From Rhodococcus pseudokoreensis (GTDB lineage Bacteria; Actinomycetota; Actinomycetes; Mycobacteriales; Mycobacteriaceae): DNA of 64,000 bases. A program made the translations under genes and the position numbers. Positions 1 through 8,109 of this stretch are shown piece by piece. The DNA lies in NCBI RefSeq assembly GCF_017068395.1, contig NZ_CP070614.1:186001-250000 (forward strand), in the 5' to 3' direction. Every line of letters starts with the position of its first letter. Position 1 is the stretch's first letter. The notes under the pieces were generated by a model. The model ran no database searches. It had not been told where the DNA came from and saw nothing but the letters and a program-made list of their open reading frames with translations.

Positions 1-93
1 GTTCATCAGGTGGCACGGACCGTCGTCGCACTCGGGTTTCGCGTGCTGGGGCGACTGGAGCGCGGCATGCAAACGCGGTTGTTACGGCACTGA
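1..93 (+). CDS. C-terminal end of an unidentified protein cut by the window edge
   Basis: The first frame is open from base 1 to a TGA at 91-93 and encodes about 30 residues. They are amphipathic and basic, ending in MQTRLLRH. No start is visible because the gene would begin outside the window. Too little is present to name a family. It would converge with the Dps gene on the other strand. That it is coding is an inference from composition only. Confidence 0.35.
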   Translation, partial: VHQVARTVVALGFRVLGRLERGMQTRLLRH

Positions 94-159
94 GGCCGAG
101 GCCGCAGGTGCCGATCGCCCGTCGCGGTACCCCGCTCGTTCGCGCACCGGCTGGCGGAG

Positions 160-681
160 CTATCCGCTGAGCAACTGTCCGAGCCGACGGCGCTGGGCAA
201 CAGGTTGCGTGCGCTGGGCCTGCCACATCCAGTGCAGTTGCTCGAGTCGGGCGGTAATGCTGATTAGCAGGTCCTGGGTGACCGGGTCCGCCTTCTCGGT
301 GGACTCGATGCGGGCCCGCAACCGTGCGATGACGGCGGCCAGGTTTGCGGCGATCGTCTCGACCACCTCGCCGTCGGATGTCCACCCTTCGGCGAATCCC
401 GTGGTACCGGCGTCCGCGGCGACGGTGGCCGCGCGGCCGTCCGGGCTGACGCCGATCGCGGTGGCGCGTTCGGCCGCTTCATCGGTGAAATTGCGTGCGA
501 CGGTGGCCAGCTCGTCGAGGGCGGGGTGTACAGACAGGAAGTGGGGTCCGATGACGTTCCAGTGGGTCTGTTTGGCGATCAGGCTGAGGTCGATCAGGTC
601 GACGACGGTGCCCTGCAGTGCCTTGCCGGCGATCCGCTGCTGCTCGGCGTCGAGGGTGGTGGTGATGGGGGTGGGGGTCAT
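160..681 (-). CDS. dps: Dps/ferritin-like DNA-binding stress protein
   Basis: This is a Dps-type miniferritin of 173 aa, the usual length. Such proteins oxidise Fe(II) with peroxide, store the iron and coat DNA in starvation or oxidative stress. The N-terminal helix carries the ferroxidase signature KQTHWNVIGPHF (about residues 37-48), followed by VHPALDEL and an acidic segment RNFTDEAAERA, which supply the His, Asp and Glu ligands at the dimer interface. The C-terminal helix has QLHWMWQAQ. The ATG at 681 is preceded by an AGGAG site seven bases away. It appears to be monocistronic. The family call is firm; the DNA-binding role is family knowledge and no obvious Lys-rich N-terminal tail is present. 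Confidence 0.9.
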   Translation of the reverse strand: MTPTPITTTLDAEQQRIAGKALQGTVVDLIDLSLIAKQTHWNVIGPHFLSVHPALDELATVARNFTDEAAERATAIGVSPDGRAATVAADAGTTGFAEGWTSDGEVVETIAANLAAVIARLRARIESTEKADPVTQDLLISITARLEQLHWMWQAQRTQPVAQRRRLGQLLSG

Positions 682-876
682 GGTTGCTCCTATCGTTTTC
701 GTAGGTCGGTGTCGGGGTCCTTGGTGTGGGTCGTACCGACCGAGGCGTCCCGATTGTGCTGTCGGCCTGGTAGGGGACCGCGCCCATCGGTGAGATCGAT
801 ACCCACGCGTGCTGCGGGATGTCCGGGCGCTCTGCGATCTCAGGCAATGTCTGCGAGAAGCGGAAGCGTGTTCTAC

Positions 877-993
877 TCAGCCTCGCTGAGCCGGTTTGCG
901 AACACTGAACCGGCGTTTCCGAGCCGGGGCGCCGTGATCGGTCTCGGCGGCGAACATCACCTCGAGATGGGCCTTGATCTGGCGCGTGCTCAT
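877..993 (-). CDS. possible 38-aa basic peptide
   Basis: A short frame starts with ATG at 993 (MSTRQIKAHLEVMF) and ends in a basic tail. There is only a weak GGCGGATC-like ribosome site and no family that I recognise. Reading further upstream to 1158 adds low-complexity Arg/Pro sequence that looks non-coding. It is listed because it is the only plausible gene between the Dps and CBS-domain genes. Confidence 0.22.
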   Translation of the reverse strand: MSTRQIKAHLEVMFAAETDHGAPARKRRFSVRKPAQRG

Positions 994-1293
994 CGATCCG
1001 CCGTGGGCGAAGGAACTGTGGATTGCCGCGGCGGGCGTGCGCGATCGATACATTCCTCGTTCTCTCTTTCTCGGCCTCCGGGCCGCTACCGGCGCGGGGT
1101 GGCCGTGCGTGCGGCGCAGCGTCACGACAGGAGCCGCGATCAGAGTGCCTTCGGCCACAGCCAGGTCGGCGTGGTCGCGGACTGTTCACTCAGGCCCTCG
1201 GGGCGATGCCGAAACTCATCGCGCACTGTGTCGGCCTTGCAGTGATCACCGCGGTGCGCTGTTGTCGATAGCTTGTGCCTCATCGACCAGCAC

Positions 1294-1851
1294 CTATTCT
1301 CCAGCGGCAATGGACACCATGCGGGTGCCCGGTACGGTCTTGCTCAACGCGATCGCGATGCGGCGTTCGGATTCGTCCGCGAACGGGCCTGCGAGGGTGA
1401 CGCAGCCCTCCTCGACCGTCACGCGCCAGCGTCCGTCCCCGGTGTAATCGTCGAGGCGGCGTTGCGCGCCCACGGCGATCGTCTCGTCCGGTTTGAGCAT
1501 CAACCGCACCACGTCACTGCGGCTGAGGATGCCCACTACCCGCCCGTCGATATCCACGACCGGCAGACTGCGTAGTCCCTGCTGAAGCAGCATCTTGCTC
1601 ACATCGGCCAAATATTGATACATCGGCGCAGCAACGGCGGGTGCAGTCATCACCTCGCCCACCGTCTCCGAGCACGTTTGTCCGGCCCGCAACACGTCTC
1701 CGCTGTTCAACATCCCCACCAACCGGTCGTGGTCGTCGACGACCGGCACCGCCGCGAACCCGTACTCGGCCAGTAGTACTGCGGCCGTGCGCATACTGTC
1801 GGATTGACGCACCACTCGAACCGGTCGCTGCATCACGTTCAACACTCGCAT
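1294..1851 (-). CDS. CBS-pair and BON domain protein
   Basis: The 185-aa protein has two CBS motifs (about residues 6-60 and 70-125) and a C-terminal BON domain (about 130-185). CBS pairs usually bind adenosyl nucleotides and BON domains are often membrane- or ligand-associated, so it is probably a small energy- or stress-sensing regulator. Typical CBS sequence is visible as [17 protein letters not shown] and [20 protein letters not shown]. The BON segment includes [14 protein letters not shown]. The frame is open upstream to 2043, but homology begins at [11 protein letters not shown], so the ATG at 1851 is chosen. Proteins with this layout often lie near UspA and Dps genes in actinobacteria; here Dps is the neighbour. 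The exact ligand is unknown. Confidence 0.85.
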   Translation of the reverse strand: MRVLNVMQRPVRVVRQSDSMRTAAVLLAEYGFAAVPVVDDHDRLVGMLNSGDVLRAGQTCSETVGEVMTAPAVAAPMYQYLADVSKMLLQQGLRSLPVVDIDGRVVGILSRSDVVRLMLKPDETIAVGAQRRLDDYTGDGRWRVTVEEGCVTLAGPFADESERRIAIALSKTVPGTRMVSIAAGE

Positions 1852-2178
1852 CGTCACCACTCGTTTCAGTCGATCCGACACCCAGCATTGAGGAGCGTCG
1901 GAAGTTGGCCCCCCGTCGGGTCTCACGCGGATGCGGACCAATGACATTCGCCGTGTTTCCAGAACACTCGTCAGCCCTTCGTGAGCCTTTTCCGTCTGTA
2001 TATGAGAGGAAAGGAGGGAAGCCCGGCGGGGTCCTCGCCCCACGTAGCTGGAACCCGATATTGTTTAGTCCGTGATGGGGCGAGTCGGCTTTTCTCTTGG
2101 CCGAGCTTCGGGTGCGACCTTCCAACCTTCAGGCAGTGACGAGGATGGCGGGGGAGGTGGCGATGCTCCAGGATGACG

Positions 2179-2301
2179 TCAGCTCTTACGCTTTCGCATG
2201 AAATGAGTCGATTCGAGGGCCTTCGCCCTCTTCTCCGCCCGGCGCTCCTTGAGAGCACGTGCAGACTGCTTTGAACTCTTGACGGCGGACTTGTCGGCCA
2301 T
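2179..2301 (-). CDS. 40-aa highly basic small protein
   Basis: ATG at 2301 follows a good AAGGA ribosome site and opens a 40-codon frame ending at 2179. The product begins MADKSAVKSSKQSARALKER and ends MRKRKS; about a third of the residues are Lys or Arg and it is predicted to be helical. Small Lys/Arg-rich proteins of this kind are common and conserved in Rhodococcus and mycobacteria without assigned function. A nucleic-acid-associated role is only a guess. Codon use matches the neighbours. Confidence 0.6.
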   Translation of the reverse strand: MADKSAVKSSKQSARALKERRAEKRAKALESTHFMRKRKS

Positions 2302-2666
2302 TGTCGGTCCTTTCCGAATCGGCAACCGCGAACTGACCTCGACCATACCCAAAAAAAGAAATAAGTCCAGTTCAGCGGCATATTCAGGGGAACGGCACGT
2401 CTACCGAGTCACGCGCAAAGGGCCGGTTCGGAGTGCGTCGACGGTGACGACGGGATCGGCCAGAACGTCGTCACCGGTCTGTTCCCGCGCACTGTTCCCG
2501 CGCGAGATGCCCTGCGTCTCAGTCACGCCCGCGCCGACCGCCTTGCAGCATCAACCAGTGCTGGTCCGAAATCCCAAGACGTGCACAATAGTTCGATACT
2601 TGCCTATTCCTTGCCGACGGCTATGGTGCAATCAGGCATCAACGACATCTACTGGAGGACTGAAAT

Positions 2667-3044
2667 GTGAGTGCAGCTACCGATCGCCAGTGGGCGGTTC
2701 GTGACGCTGTCCTGCGTTGGCTTCTTGCGAAGACAACGGAGGGCTATCGCAGCCCGATCCTGGACGCGGATGCCATCGGAGGAGAAGTCGGTTGGGCAGC
2801 GTCGGCGCTCAGCGACGACGAGGTGTACGACGCCTCGAACTATCTCTTCAAGGAAGGCTATGTGACAGGCATGCCGGTGAAGGGTGTCGGAATTCCTCGA
2901 CCGATGCTGACTCTTGTCGGACGTCGTGTGGCCAAGACAGGCAACCCCCTACGGTCCAAGGCCGACGCTCGCGACGCTAAGTCGCGCCGGCGCCCGCGGA
3001 CTTTCGCAGAGGCATCCGTGACGACAGCGGGCACAGCGAAGTAG
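2667..3044 (+). CDS. conserved hypothetical protein, 125 aa
   Basis: The frame begins with GTG at 2667, eight bases after a GGAGG site, and has strong coding codon bias. The N-terminal 90 residues look like a compact helical domain (AVRDAVLRWLLAKTTEGYRS, then DDEVYDASNYLFKEGYVTG), resembling a small winged-helix fold in layout. A basic tail (KADARDAKSRRRPRTF) follows. There is no transmembrane segment or catalytic motif. The function is unknown. It stands alone, with non-coding DNA on both sides. Confidence 0.65.
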   Translation: MSAATDRQWAVRDAVLRWLLAKTTEGYRSPILDADAIGGEVGWAASALSDDEVYDASNYLFKEGYVTGMPVKGVGIPRPMLTLVGRRVAKTGNPLRSKADARDAKSRRRPRTFAEASVTTAGTAK

Positions 3045-3131
3045 AGGCTCCGCCCATCATTCGACTACGCGCCACGGGGTCATGCCCGTCGAAACATTTT
3101 CGACCATCACCACACCCGAAGGGACGTCTAC

Positions 3132-3272
3132 ATGAACACCAATGTGGCACTGCTGTTGGGGTTGCTCACCGGAGGGATCGGAGGCACCGCGGCCGTGCAG
3201 GCACTTCTGAGACGGCCCGGGAGACCGAACCATTGGGCACCCTCGGTAATCCAGTTGGGCCATGTTTCCTAA
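3132..3272 (+). CDS. possible 46-aa membrane peptide
   Basis: ATG at 3132 is preceded by a GAAGGGACG ribosome-like site and opens a 46-codon frame to TAA at 3272. Residues 5-25 (VALLLGLLTGGIGGTAAVQA) are hydrophobic and Gly-rich like a single membrane helix, followed by a basic segment LLRRPGRPNHW. The end of the frame abuts the transposase remnant on the opposite strand, so its C-terminus may be artificial. It could be a genuine small membrane protein or the start of a gene cut by an insertion. Confidence 0.35.
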   Translation: MNTNVALLLGLLTGGIGGTAAVQALLRRPGRPNHWAPSVIQLGHVS

Positions 3273-3510
3273 TGGCTTGAGCCACTCGACGATGCCCGCA
3301 AGGAGGAAATCCGGCTGGGTAAGTGAGGGCGAGTATGTCGTAGCAGGTGGCCACCGCGCGCCACTGTTTCAACCTTGTTGAAAGCCCACTCGACCATGAT
3401 GCTCGGGTTCGGTGATGACGGATGTCGCCGTTGATCGCGGCGTTATCGCCGCCACCGGGTCGGATGTGGAGCGCAGTGGTGTGGCCGCAGGTGGGCAATA
3501 CTTGAGCGAG
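3273..3510 (-). pseudogene. IS5-type transposase C-terminal remnant
   Basis: On the minus strand three reading frames each give a piece of the end of a DDE transposase: MVEWAFNKV, then KQWRAVATCYDILALTY, then LAGIVEWLKP. The WRAVATRYDK-like block with Val-Glu-x-x-Phe-Asn is characteristic of the C-terminus of IS5/IS1031-like elements. At least two frameshifts separate the parts and the N-terminal catalytic half is missing. It is a dead fragment. Limits are approximate. Confidence 0.6.
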
Positions 3511-3562
3511 CGCGTCAGCGAGCGCCATCACCTGTGGGCCACCGTGGACAGCCCTTGGGTGC

Positions 3563-3597
3563 ACACGGTGGCCAGGACAAATTCCTGGCCACCGTGT
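3563..3597. repeat. 15-bp inverted repeat with 5-bp spacer
   Basis: ACACGGTGGCCAGGA at 3563-3577 is followed after CAAAT by its exact reverse complement at 3583-3597. It could be an insertion-sequence end, a transcription stop without a T-run, or a regulator site. Its place beside transposase debris favours a mobile-element origin. Confidence 0.6.
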
Positions 3598-3993
3598 CGA
3601 CCCTGAGCGCTCTTGAACCCCGGCGACTCCTCAGCACTCACCTGCCCCCCGGCGGACGGGCGCACCGTGGAGTATCTCGACATGCTTGCCACCGCCGCGC
3701 AGGCCGATGCCTTCGTCGGGCCCGACCAGGCCGCGCTCGAGCAGATGTTGGCCGGTTTCGAACCGGCTCGCTGAGAGTCCTCCGGAGTGGAGCACGACCT
3801 TGGTCCAGTCGTCGTCGTTCGTCCGGAGCTCGAGACGGCCGCACCGGATAATCTCTCGAACCCACACGGCACCAACACGATATCGAGATCGGCGGGATCG
3901 AGATCGGCAGTATCTCGGGCCGGCATCGGCGGGGTCGTGAATTTCGTCGACACCGACAACTACAACTCCGTCCCTCTCGATAACCGGGTGGAT

Positions 3994-4311
3994 CTACTCG
4001 CCGGACCGCGTATCCGATGACGACGGGCGGTTCTCATCTCCTGCCCACAGCGGCGGGCCCCGGTACGCGAATACTGGGCTGCCCGACGGGTGAACCTGGA
4101 GCCGCTCAGGATGGGTCAGAGACACCTGACCGTCACCCACGCGGATGCCCTCGTCGGCGAGGAACTCGCGGGCACGACCCAGTTGGCGGTCGGTGGCGAA
4201 GGCGTACCACTGGTCGGCGAGGCTCTCCTGGTGGACGAGGTCGCGGAACCGTCCGAACGCGCCCGTGCTCTCGATCGCCCGCTCCAACCGCTCCCGCAGC
4301 GCGACCTCATG
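3994..4311 (-). pseudogene. UPF0158-family protein fragment
   Basis: The frame reads EVALRERLERAIESTGAFGRF, then RDLVHQESLADQWYAFATD and RAREFLADEGI. This matches the typical ending of UPF0158 proteins, where a Leu-rich helix is followed by GAFxRFKD, a WxxF block and ARxWLxxxGI. The first half of that family's fold is absent; in its place, in a different frame, is the IS21 istA remnant. The frame runs on to a TGA at 3994 with an unrelated-looking tail. It appears to have been truncated by the insertion. Confidence 0.5.
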
Positions 4312-4319
4312 GCATCGCT

Positions 4320-4607
4320 TTCCTCGAACCCCAACAGCCGGTCCCAGGCGGCGCCGTGTCCGCTCGGGCGGGCCGGGCGCACCGCCTCGATCACCGTCCC
4401 GATCAGCCCGTCGTCGAGGGCGTCGACCCCGTCGCTGCGCTGCAGCCCCGCGGCCTGCGCGGCCTCGATGTACCGGCGCGCGGTCTTGCGGTCCACCCCG
4501 CAGTGCGCCGCGATGGCGCGCAGTCCCGGCGGCCGGGACCCGGGCACCCCGAGCCAGACGCGGAGTACTTCCTTGACTTCGTTCACGTTGACCTCCCGAA
4601 AAGCCAT
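4320..4607 (-). pseudogene. istA: IS21-family transposase (istA) N-terminal remnant
   Basis: ATG at 4607 opens MAFREVNVNEVKEVLRVWLG, followed by the helix-turn-helix HCGVDRKTARRYIEAAQAAG and VIEAVRPARPSGHGAAWDRL, which is the N-terminus of IstA from IS21-like elements. The similarity stops after about 95 residues, before the DDE catalytic domain, and sequence of another origin follows. No istB helper gene is present. The upstream terminal repeats survive (see 4690-4757). It is non-functional. Confidence 0.7.
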
Positions 4608-4689
4608 GCCCGTCCGCCTTCGTGTCCGGGGATACCGACACGACGATCAAACGAGTCATTCGGCGGGACTTCGGCGCGACGCGCCGGGG

Positions 4690-4757
4690 TGGTCCCATGA
4701 CTGGCAATCCGAGTGGTCCCATGAGGGTGGCAGAAATCAGGTCACGACGGTCCCATG
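4690..4757. repeat. IS21-like end with three GGTCCCATG repeats
   Basis: TGGTCCCATGA occurs at 4690-4700 and 4714-4724, and GGTCCCATG at 4749-4757, all in the same orientation and just upstream of the istA start. IS21-family ends typically carry several short repeats used as transposase binding sites. The outer edge of the element is probably close to 4757. Confidence 0.55.
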
Positions 4758-4980
4758 CTCATGGCAGGCGACATGCGCGACGACTGCTGCACAGCTGACC
4801 GCACCCGGTACCGAGACGCGGGCACCGCCCGGCCTCCTGCAACGGCTCACCAGGGCCGCAGCCGCGGACCGCCGTTCGTCACTCACCGCCGACCCGGATC
4901 GCAAAGCCCTCGCCGACCGCGACACGTAGAAACGGTCGATGCCCGCTCGTGGAGTAGATCATCCTGCTCCGGTCTCGGCG

Positions 4981-5326
4981 TCAGGCGGCGGCAGCGATCT
5001 CAGCGGCCAGATCACCCGGCACCGGCATCGGCGTCATCAGTCCCGCCGAGACCCGCCCGGTGTTGCCTTCCGGGTATCGGCCCAGCGCCGAGCCGGGGGC
5101 GGCCACGATGATCCGCACGACCTGGCCGAGGGCCTCGCGGCGATCGCGTGGCGCAGAGCCAGTCGGAACATCGCCATATGATTGCGGGTGTGCAGCCACG
5201 GATACGGTTGCGAGACGATGGGTGCGCGCTCGAGGTGCACCCATCGCGCCTGCGCCTCACCGGTACTGGACGCGGCGCCATCTCCCGCTCGTACAGGGCA
5301 CGAATCGCCTCGGTCGACCCAGGCAT
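4981..5326 (-). pseudogene. DUF3703 family gene, broken by frameshifts
   Basis: Pieces in three frames line up with one DUF3703 protein: MPGSTEAIRALYEREMAPRP (start at 5326), then HLERAPIVSQPYPWLHTRNH, then EALGQVVRIIVAAPGSALGR with PEGNTGR and PMPVPGDLAAEIAAA to the stop at 4981. DUF3703 genes are commonly found with ArsR regulators and heavy-metal resistance genes, and the broken ArsR gene lies just upstream here. At least two frameshifts make it inactive. The assignment rests on the remembered family pattern. Confidence 0.6.
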
Positions 5327-5360
5327 CTCAGTTCCCTTTCGCATCAACTTGATTCGGCGG

Positions 5361-5638
5361 TCAGCAGCAACCGTCGTCGTCGGAGTCCGGACGCGGCGCC
5401 GGATCGACGGCGAGCACCAGATCGAGCGGATCGCCGAGAGTGTGGCCGATCCGCGAATCCGCCAACTCGTAGCGGGCCGGCCCTCCGTTACGGCGACGAC
5501 CAGACCGCCCCCGCGTAGGCAGGCCGGGTGGTTCGACAGGATCCGCCGCGACACCCCGATCTGCTCCGCCCGTTCGGGCGGATACCCGGGCACATCCCGC
5601 AGGTTCAGCAGGATTCGGGTGCGCGTCGAATCCGACAA
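5361..5638 (-). pseudogene. ArsR/CmtR-like metal-responsive regulator, frameshifted
   Basis: The frame from 5638 reads DSTRTRILLNLRD, ERAEQIGVSRRILSNHPACL and GLVVAVTEGRPA, a winged helix-turn-helix of the ArsR family. It then shifts frame near 5480 and continues RYELADSRIGHTLGDPLDLV to a C-terminal acidic/Cys tail DSDDDGCC at 5361. Cys-containing tails are used for metal sensing in CmtR/CadC-type repressors. The N-terminal helix may also be present in another frame up to 5757. It forms a decayed pair with DUF3703. Confidence 0.65.
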
Positions 5639-5830
5639 CGCATACAGAGGGTATGCATTCGAATGGTGCGGTCTTCGTTCCGTTCGAGGATCCGCTTTCG
5701 CATATGCCGCCGCGTGTGGACCGCGTTCCGCGGTCGACGACCGTCATACCGCCCCATGATCGGATACGTCCCCGGCGGCTTCCCTGAGGGCCGGGACTCT
5801 TCGGCCCAGGTATCAGGCAGCTCGGAAGCG

Positions 5831-7105
5831 CTATGCGGTGTGGGCCACCTTGCCCTCGCTGGTCAGAGCGAGTGCGCCCAGGGCAATCAATGCACTGGCG
5901 ACCATCGTGATTGACATGGGGACGGCGGTGTGCTCGCCGCCGATACCCACGAGAGGAGAAATCCCGGCAGCAAGCATGAACTGCAACGCTCCGAGGACTG
6001 CCGATCCGGTGCCCGCCGCCTGTCTTGCCTGCCCCAGCGCCAAGGCGGTGGCATTGGCGATGACAAGGCCGAGGCTGGTCACGGCGCACCACAGCAGGAT
6101 CAATGTGGCCCAGAGGGCAGGCCGAACGAGGCTGTTGATCAGGATCAGGGCGGAGAACACGGCAAGCATCACGAGACCGATCCGCAGGGTGCCGCGTTCG
6201 CCGATTCTGGCGACGAGTCCGCTGTTGGCGACGCTGGAGATGACCAGTCCTACCGCGTTGGCGGTGAACGCGATCGTGTATCCGGTGGTCGAGAGCCCGT
6301 GGACGTTCTGCAGAACGAAGGGGGACGCGGAGATGTAGGCGAACAAGACGCCGAAGGCGAACGTGTAGGCCAAGGTAAAGCCGAGGTATCGACGGTCGCG
6401 GAGAACGGTGCGGGCGTCGCGCAGCAGCGCTGCGGTCCCGCCGGTGGTGCGTCGCTCCGGCGGATGACTCTCGGACACCCCCGCCAGCACGCACACGAAC
6501 ATGACCGCGGCTAGGACGGAAAGTGCCCAGAAGACACCGCGCCACCCGACACTCGAGACGATTACACCGCCGAGCAGGGGGGCGATGATCGGGGCGATGG
6601 CATTGATGACGATCAGCAGGCTGAACAACTTCGCGGCGGCGGCACCCCGAGCTCGATCGGAGATCACGGCTCGGCCGAGGACGATGCCCGCGGCCCCGGC
6701 GAACCCTTGTCCGAAGCGCGAGAGGGCGAGAACCTCGATGGTGGGGGCGAGAGCGCATGCTGCACTGAACAGTGCGCAGATGAGGGTGCCTGCGAGTAGC
6801 AGGGGTCGTCGACCGTAGCGGTCCGACAGTGGTCCGATGACGAGCTGCCCGAGGGCGAGGCCGACCAGGAAGGTCGTGAGCGTCAACTGAACTGCTGAGG
6901 CACTGGTGTCGAATTGGACTGCCATTGCGGGGAACGCAGGCAGGTACATGTCGATGGCGAGAGGGGCGACTGAGGCCAGGAGTGCCAGAGTCGCAATCAA
7001 TGTCGCCGGAAAGTGGGTGGATCGGACGTTGCTGCCGTGGGTAGTGGCGACGGCGTCATCGATCTCGTCTACGGCTGTGCCGGTTTCCTGGGGATGCTGG
7101 TTCAC
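5831..7105 (-). CDS. Bcr/CflA-type multidrug efflux MFS transporter
   Basis: The 424-aa protein belongs to the DHA1 group of the major facilitator superfamily, with 12 hydrophobic helices. It shows the Bcr/CflA hallmarks LAIDMYLPAFPAMAVQF in helix 1 and the motif A loop GPLSDRYGRRPLLLAG between helices 2 and 3. Such proteins are proton-driven drug exporters in the cytoplasmic membrane. The start is GTG at 7105, after an AAAGG site. It is divergent from a MarR gene, and a perfect palindrome lies in the short gap between them, so repression by that MarR protein with relief by a toxic ligand is likely. The ligand is unknown. The gene is intact. Confidence 0.88.
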   Translation of the reverse strand: MNQHPQETGTAVDEIDDAVATTHGSNVRSTHFPATLIATLALLASVAPLAIDMYLPAFPAMAVQFDTSASAVQLTLTTFLVGLALGQLVIGPLSDRYGRRPLLLAGTLICALFSAACALAPTIEVLALSRFGQGFAGAAGIVLGRAVISDRARGAAAAKLFSLLIVINAIAPIIAPLLGGVIVSSVGWRGVFWALSVLAAVMFVCVLAGVSESHPPERRTTGGTAALLRDARTVLRDRRYLGFTLAYTFAFGVLFAYISASPFVLQNVHGLSTTGYTIAFTANAVGLVISSVANSGLVARIGERGTLRIGLVMLAVFSALILINSLVRPALWATLILLWCAVTSLGLVIANATALALGQARQAAGTGSAVLGALQFMLAAGISPLVGIGGEHTAVPMSITMVASALIALGALALTSEGKVAHTA

Positions 7106-7125
7106 ATCGACCTTTCTATCTGAAA

Positions 7126-7147
7126 GTATATCTAACTATAGATATAC
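7126..7147. promoter_or_regulatory. MarR operator palindrome between efflux and regulator genes
   Basis: GTATATCTA at 7126-7134 and TAGATATAC at 7139-7147 are exact reverse complements separated by ACTA. The 48-bp AT-rich gap must hold both divergent promoters, so a dimer bound here would block both. The assignment to the adjacent MarR protein is inferred from position. Confidence 0.75.
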
Positions 7148-7168
7148 CATTGCTTGTACACTGTTGTC

Positions 7169-7624
7169 GTGTCCAAATCCCCACGCGTGGTCGACGATGA
7201 TGTCCAACTCTTGGCGCAGACTGCGCGTTCGCTGGTGTGGGCCTTGCGTCGCTTCGGGGAGCGGGAGGCCGGCCTCGCCAGCATTCCGAATTCGGAGATC
7301 GAAGTACTCCGCACCGTGGCAGAACGGCCGGGAAGTACCGTGTCCGAGGTCGCCCGGTTCCTGGGTTTGCAGAGCAGCAACGTGAGCACCACGGTCCGCA
7401 GCCTCGTCGATCGTGGACTGCTCGAAAGACGGGCCGATCCCGGTGACCGGCGCTCGCACCGATTGCACCGGACGGCCTTGGCCGAGCGCGATAATCGGAT
7501 GATCGACGAGATGTGGGTCCGCGGAGTTCGTAGCCTTCTGGAGGGGATGAGTCCTGCGGACGCCGCAAAGCTCGCTGAAGCGATTCCCTTGCTGGCGCGC
7601 CTGGGCACTATGCCGGACAACTGA
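7169..7624 (+). CDS. MarR-family transcriptional regulator
   Basis: The 151-aa protein has a MarR winged helix: SNSEIEVLRTV-like helix, STVSEVARFLGLQSSNVSTT as helix-turn-helix, SLVDRGLLERR, and the wing ADPGDRRSHRL. The start is taken as GTG at 7169; a TTG at 7154 is also in frame. It probably represses its own gene and the divergent efflux gene through the 7126-7147 palindrome. No ligand-specific residues can be named. Confidence 0.85.
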   Translation: MSKSPRVVDDDVQLLAQTARSLVWALRRFGEREAGLASIPNSEIEVLRTVAERPGSTVSEVARFLGLQSSNVSTTVRSLVDRGLLERRADPGDRRSHRLHRTALAERDNRMIDEMWVRGVRSLLEGMSPADAAKLAEAIPLLARLGTMPDN

Positions 7625-8109
7625 GCGGAACGTGCACCGCTGCAAGCGTATTCTCATCGCAGGAGCGGAAATGGCCCTCAACGCGGCAAAGACGATGACC
7701 GTCAAGAAGTTGAGCGTGGTGACTCGGGCGGGACGCGTTTGCCACGACATGAAACGCCGCTGGCGTCGACAAACACTGCAGACACCGCTGAGGGCAAGAG
7801 TTCGTCTTGTCTTTGGATCATAGGGGGAGATCGCGGGCTGTCCGACGATCGGTACCCATTCTTGGTCGAGGACCGACTCGGCGATCTTCGCGGCAATCGA
7901 CCCCACCGTCTCGCGATCCCCTCGATGGTGAGGGTGCTTGCGGTGCCACCCACCTTCGCCGTACAGAACTTCCTAACTGGCGTTTCGAGGCCCCCAATTG
8001 GGCGGGCGCCGTCGTCACCGCGATCGACAGCGTCGGCCGGACTCGATCGGATCGTCAGGAGGTCGACGGGTGTCCTCCGAACTTCAGGCGTTGGCGCGAT
8101 TCCCTCTGG
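7625..8109. other. 485-bp gap without a convincing gene
   Basis: Neither strand gives a frame with coding character over this stretch. A short minus-strand run near 7780-7900 (beginning VGSIAAKIAESVLDQEWVPI) reads like protein but breaks off and matches no family I can name, so it may be an old gene fragment. The gap separates the MarR gene from the convergent ppc gene. Confidence 0.4.

Noticed and set aside
3600..4020. Plus-strand protein-like pieces (for example EYLDMLATAAQADAFVGPDQ and VVNFVDTDNYNSVPLDNRVD)
   Set aside because: They may be remnants of genes, but they lie in different frames without starts and match no family I can name.
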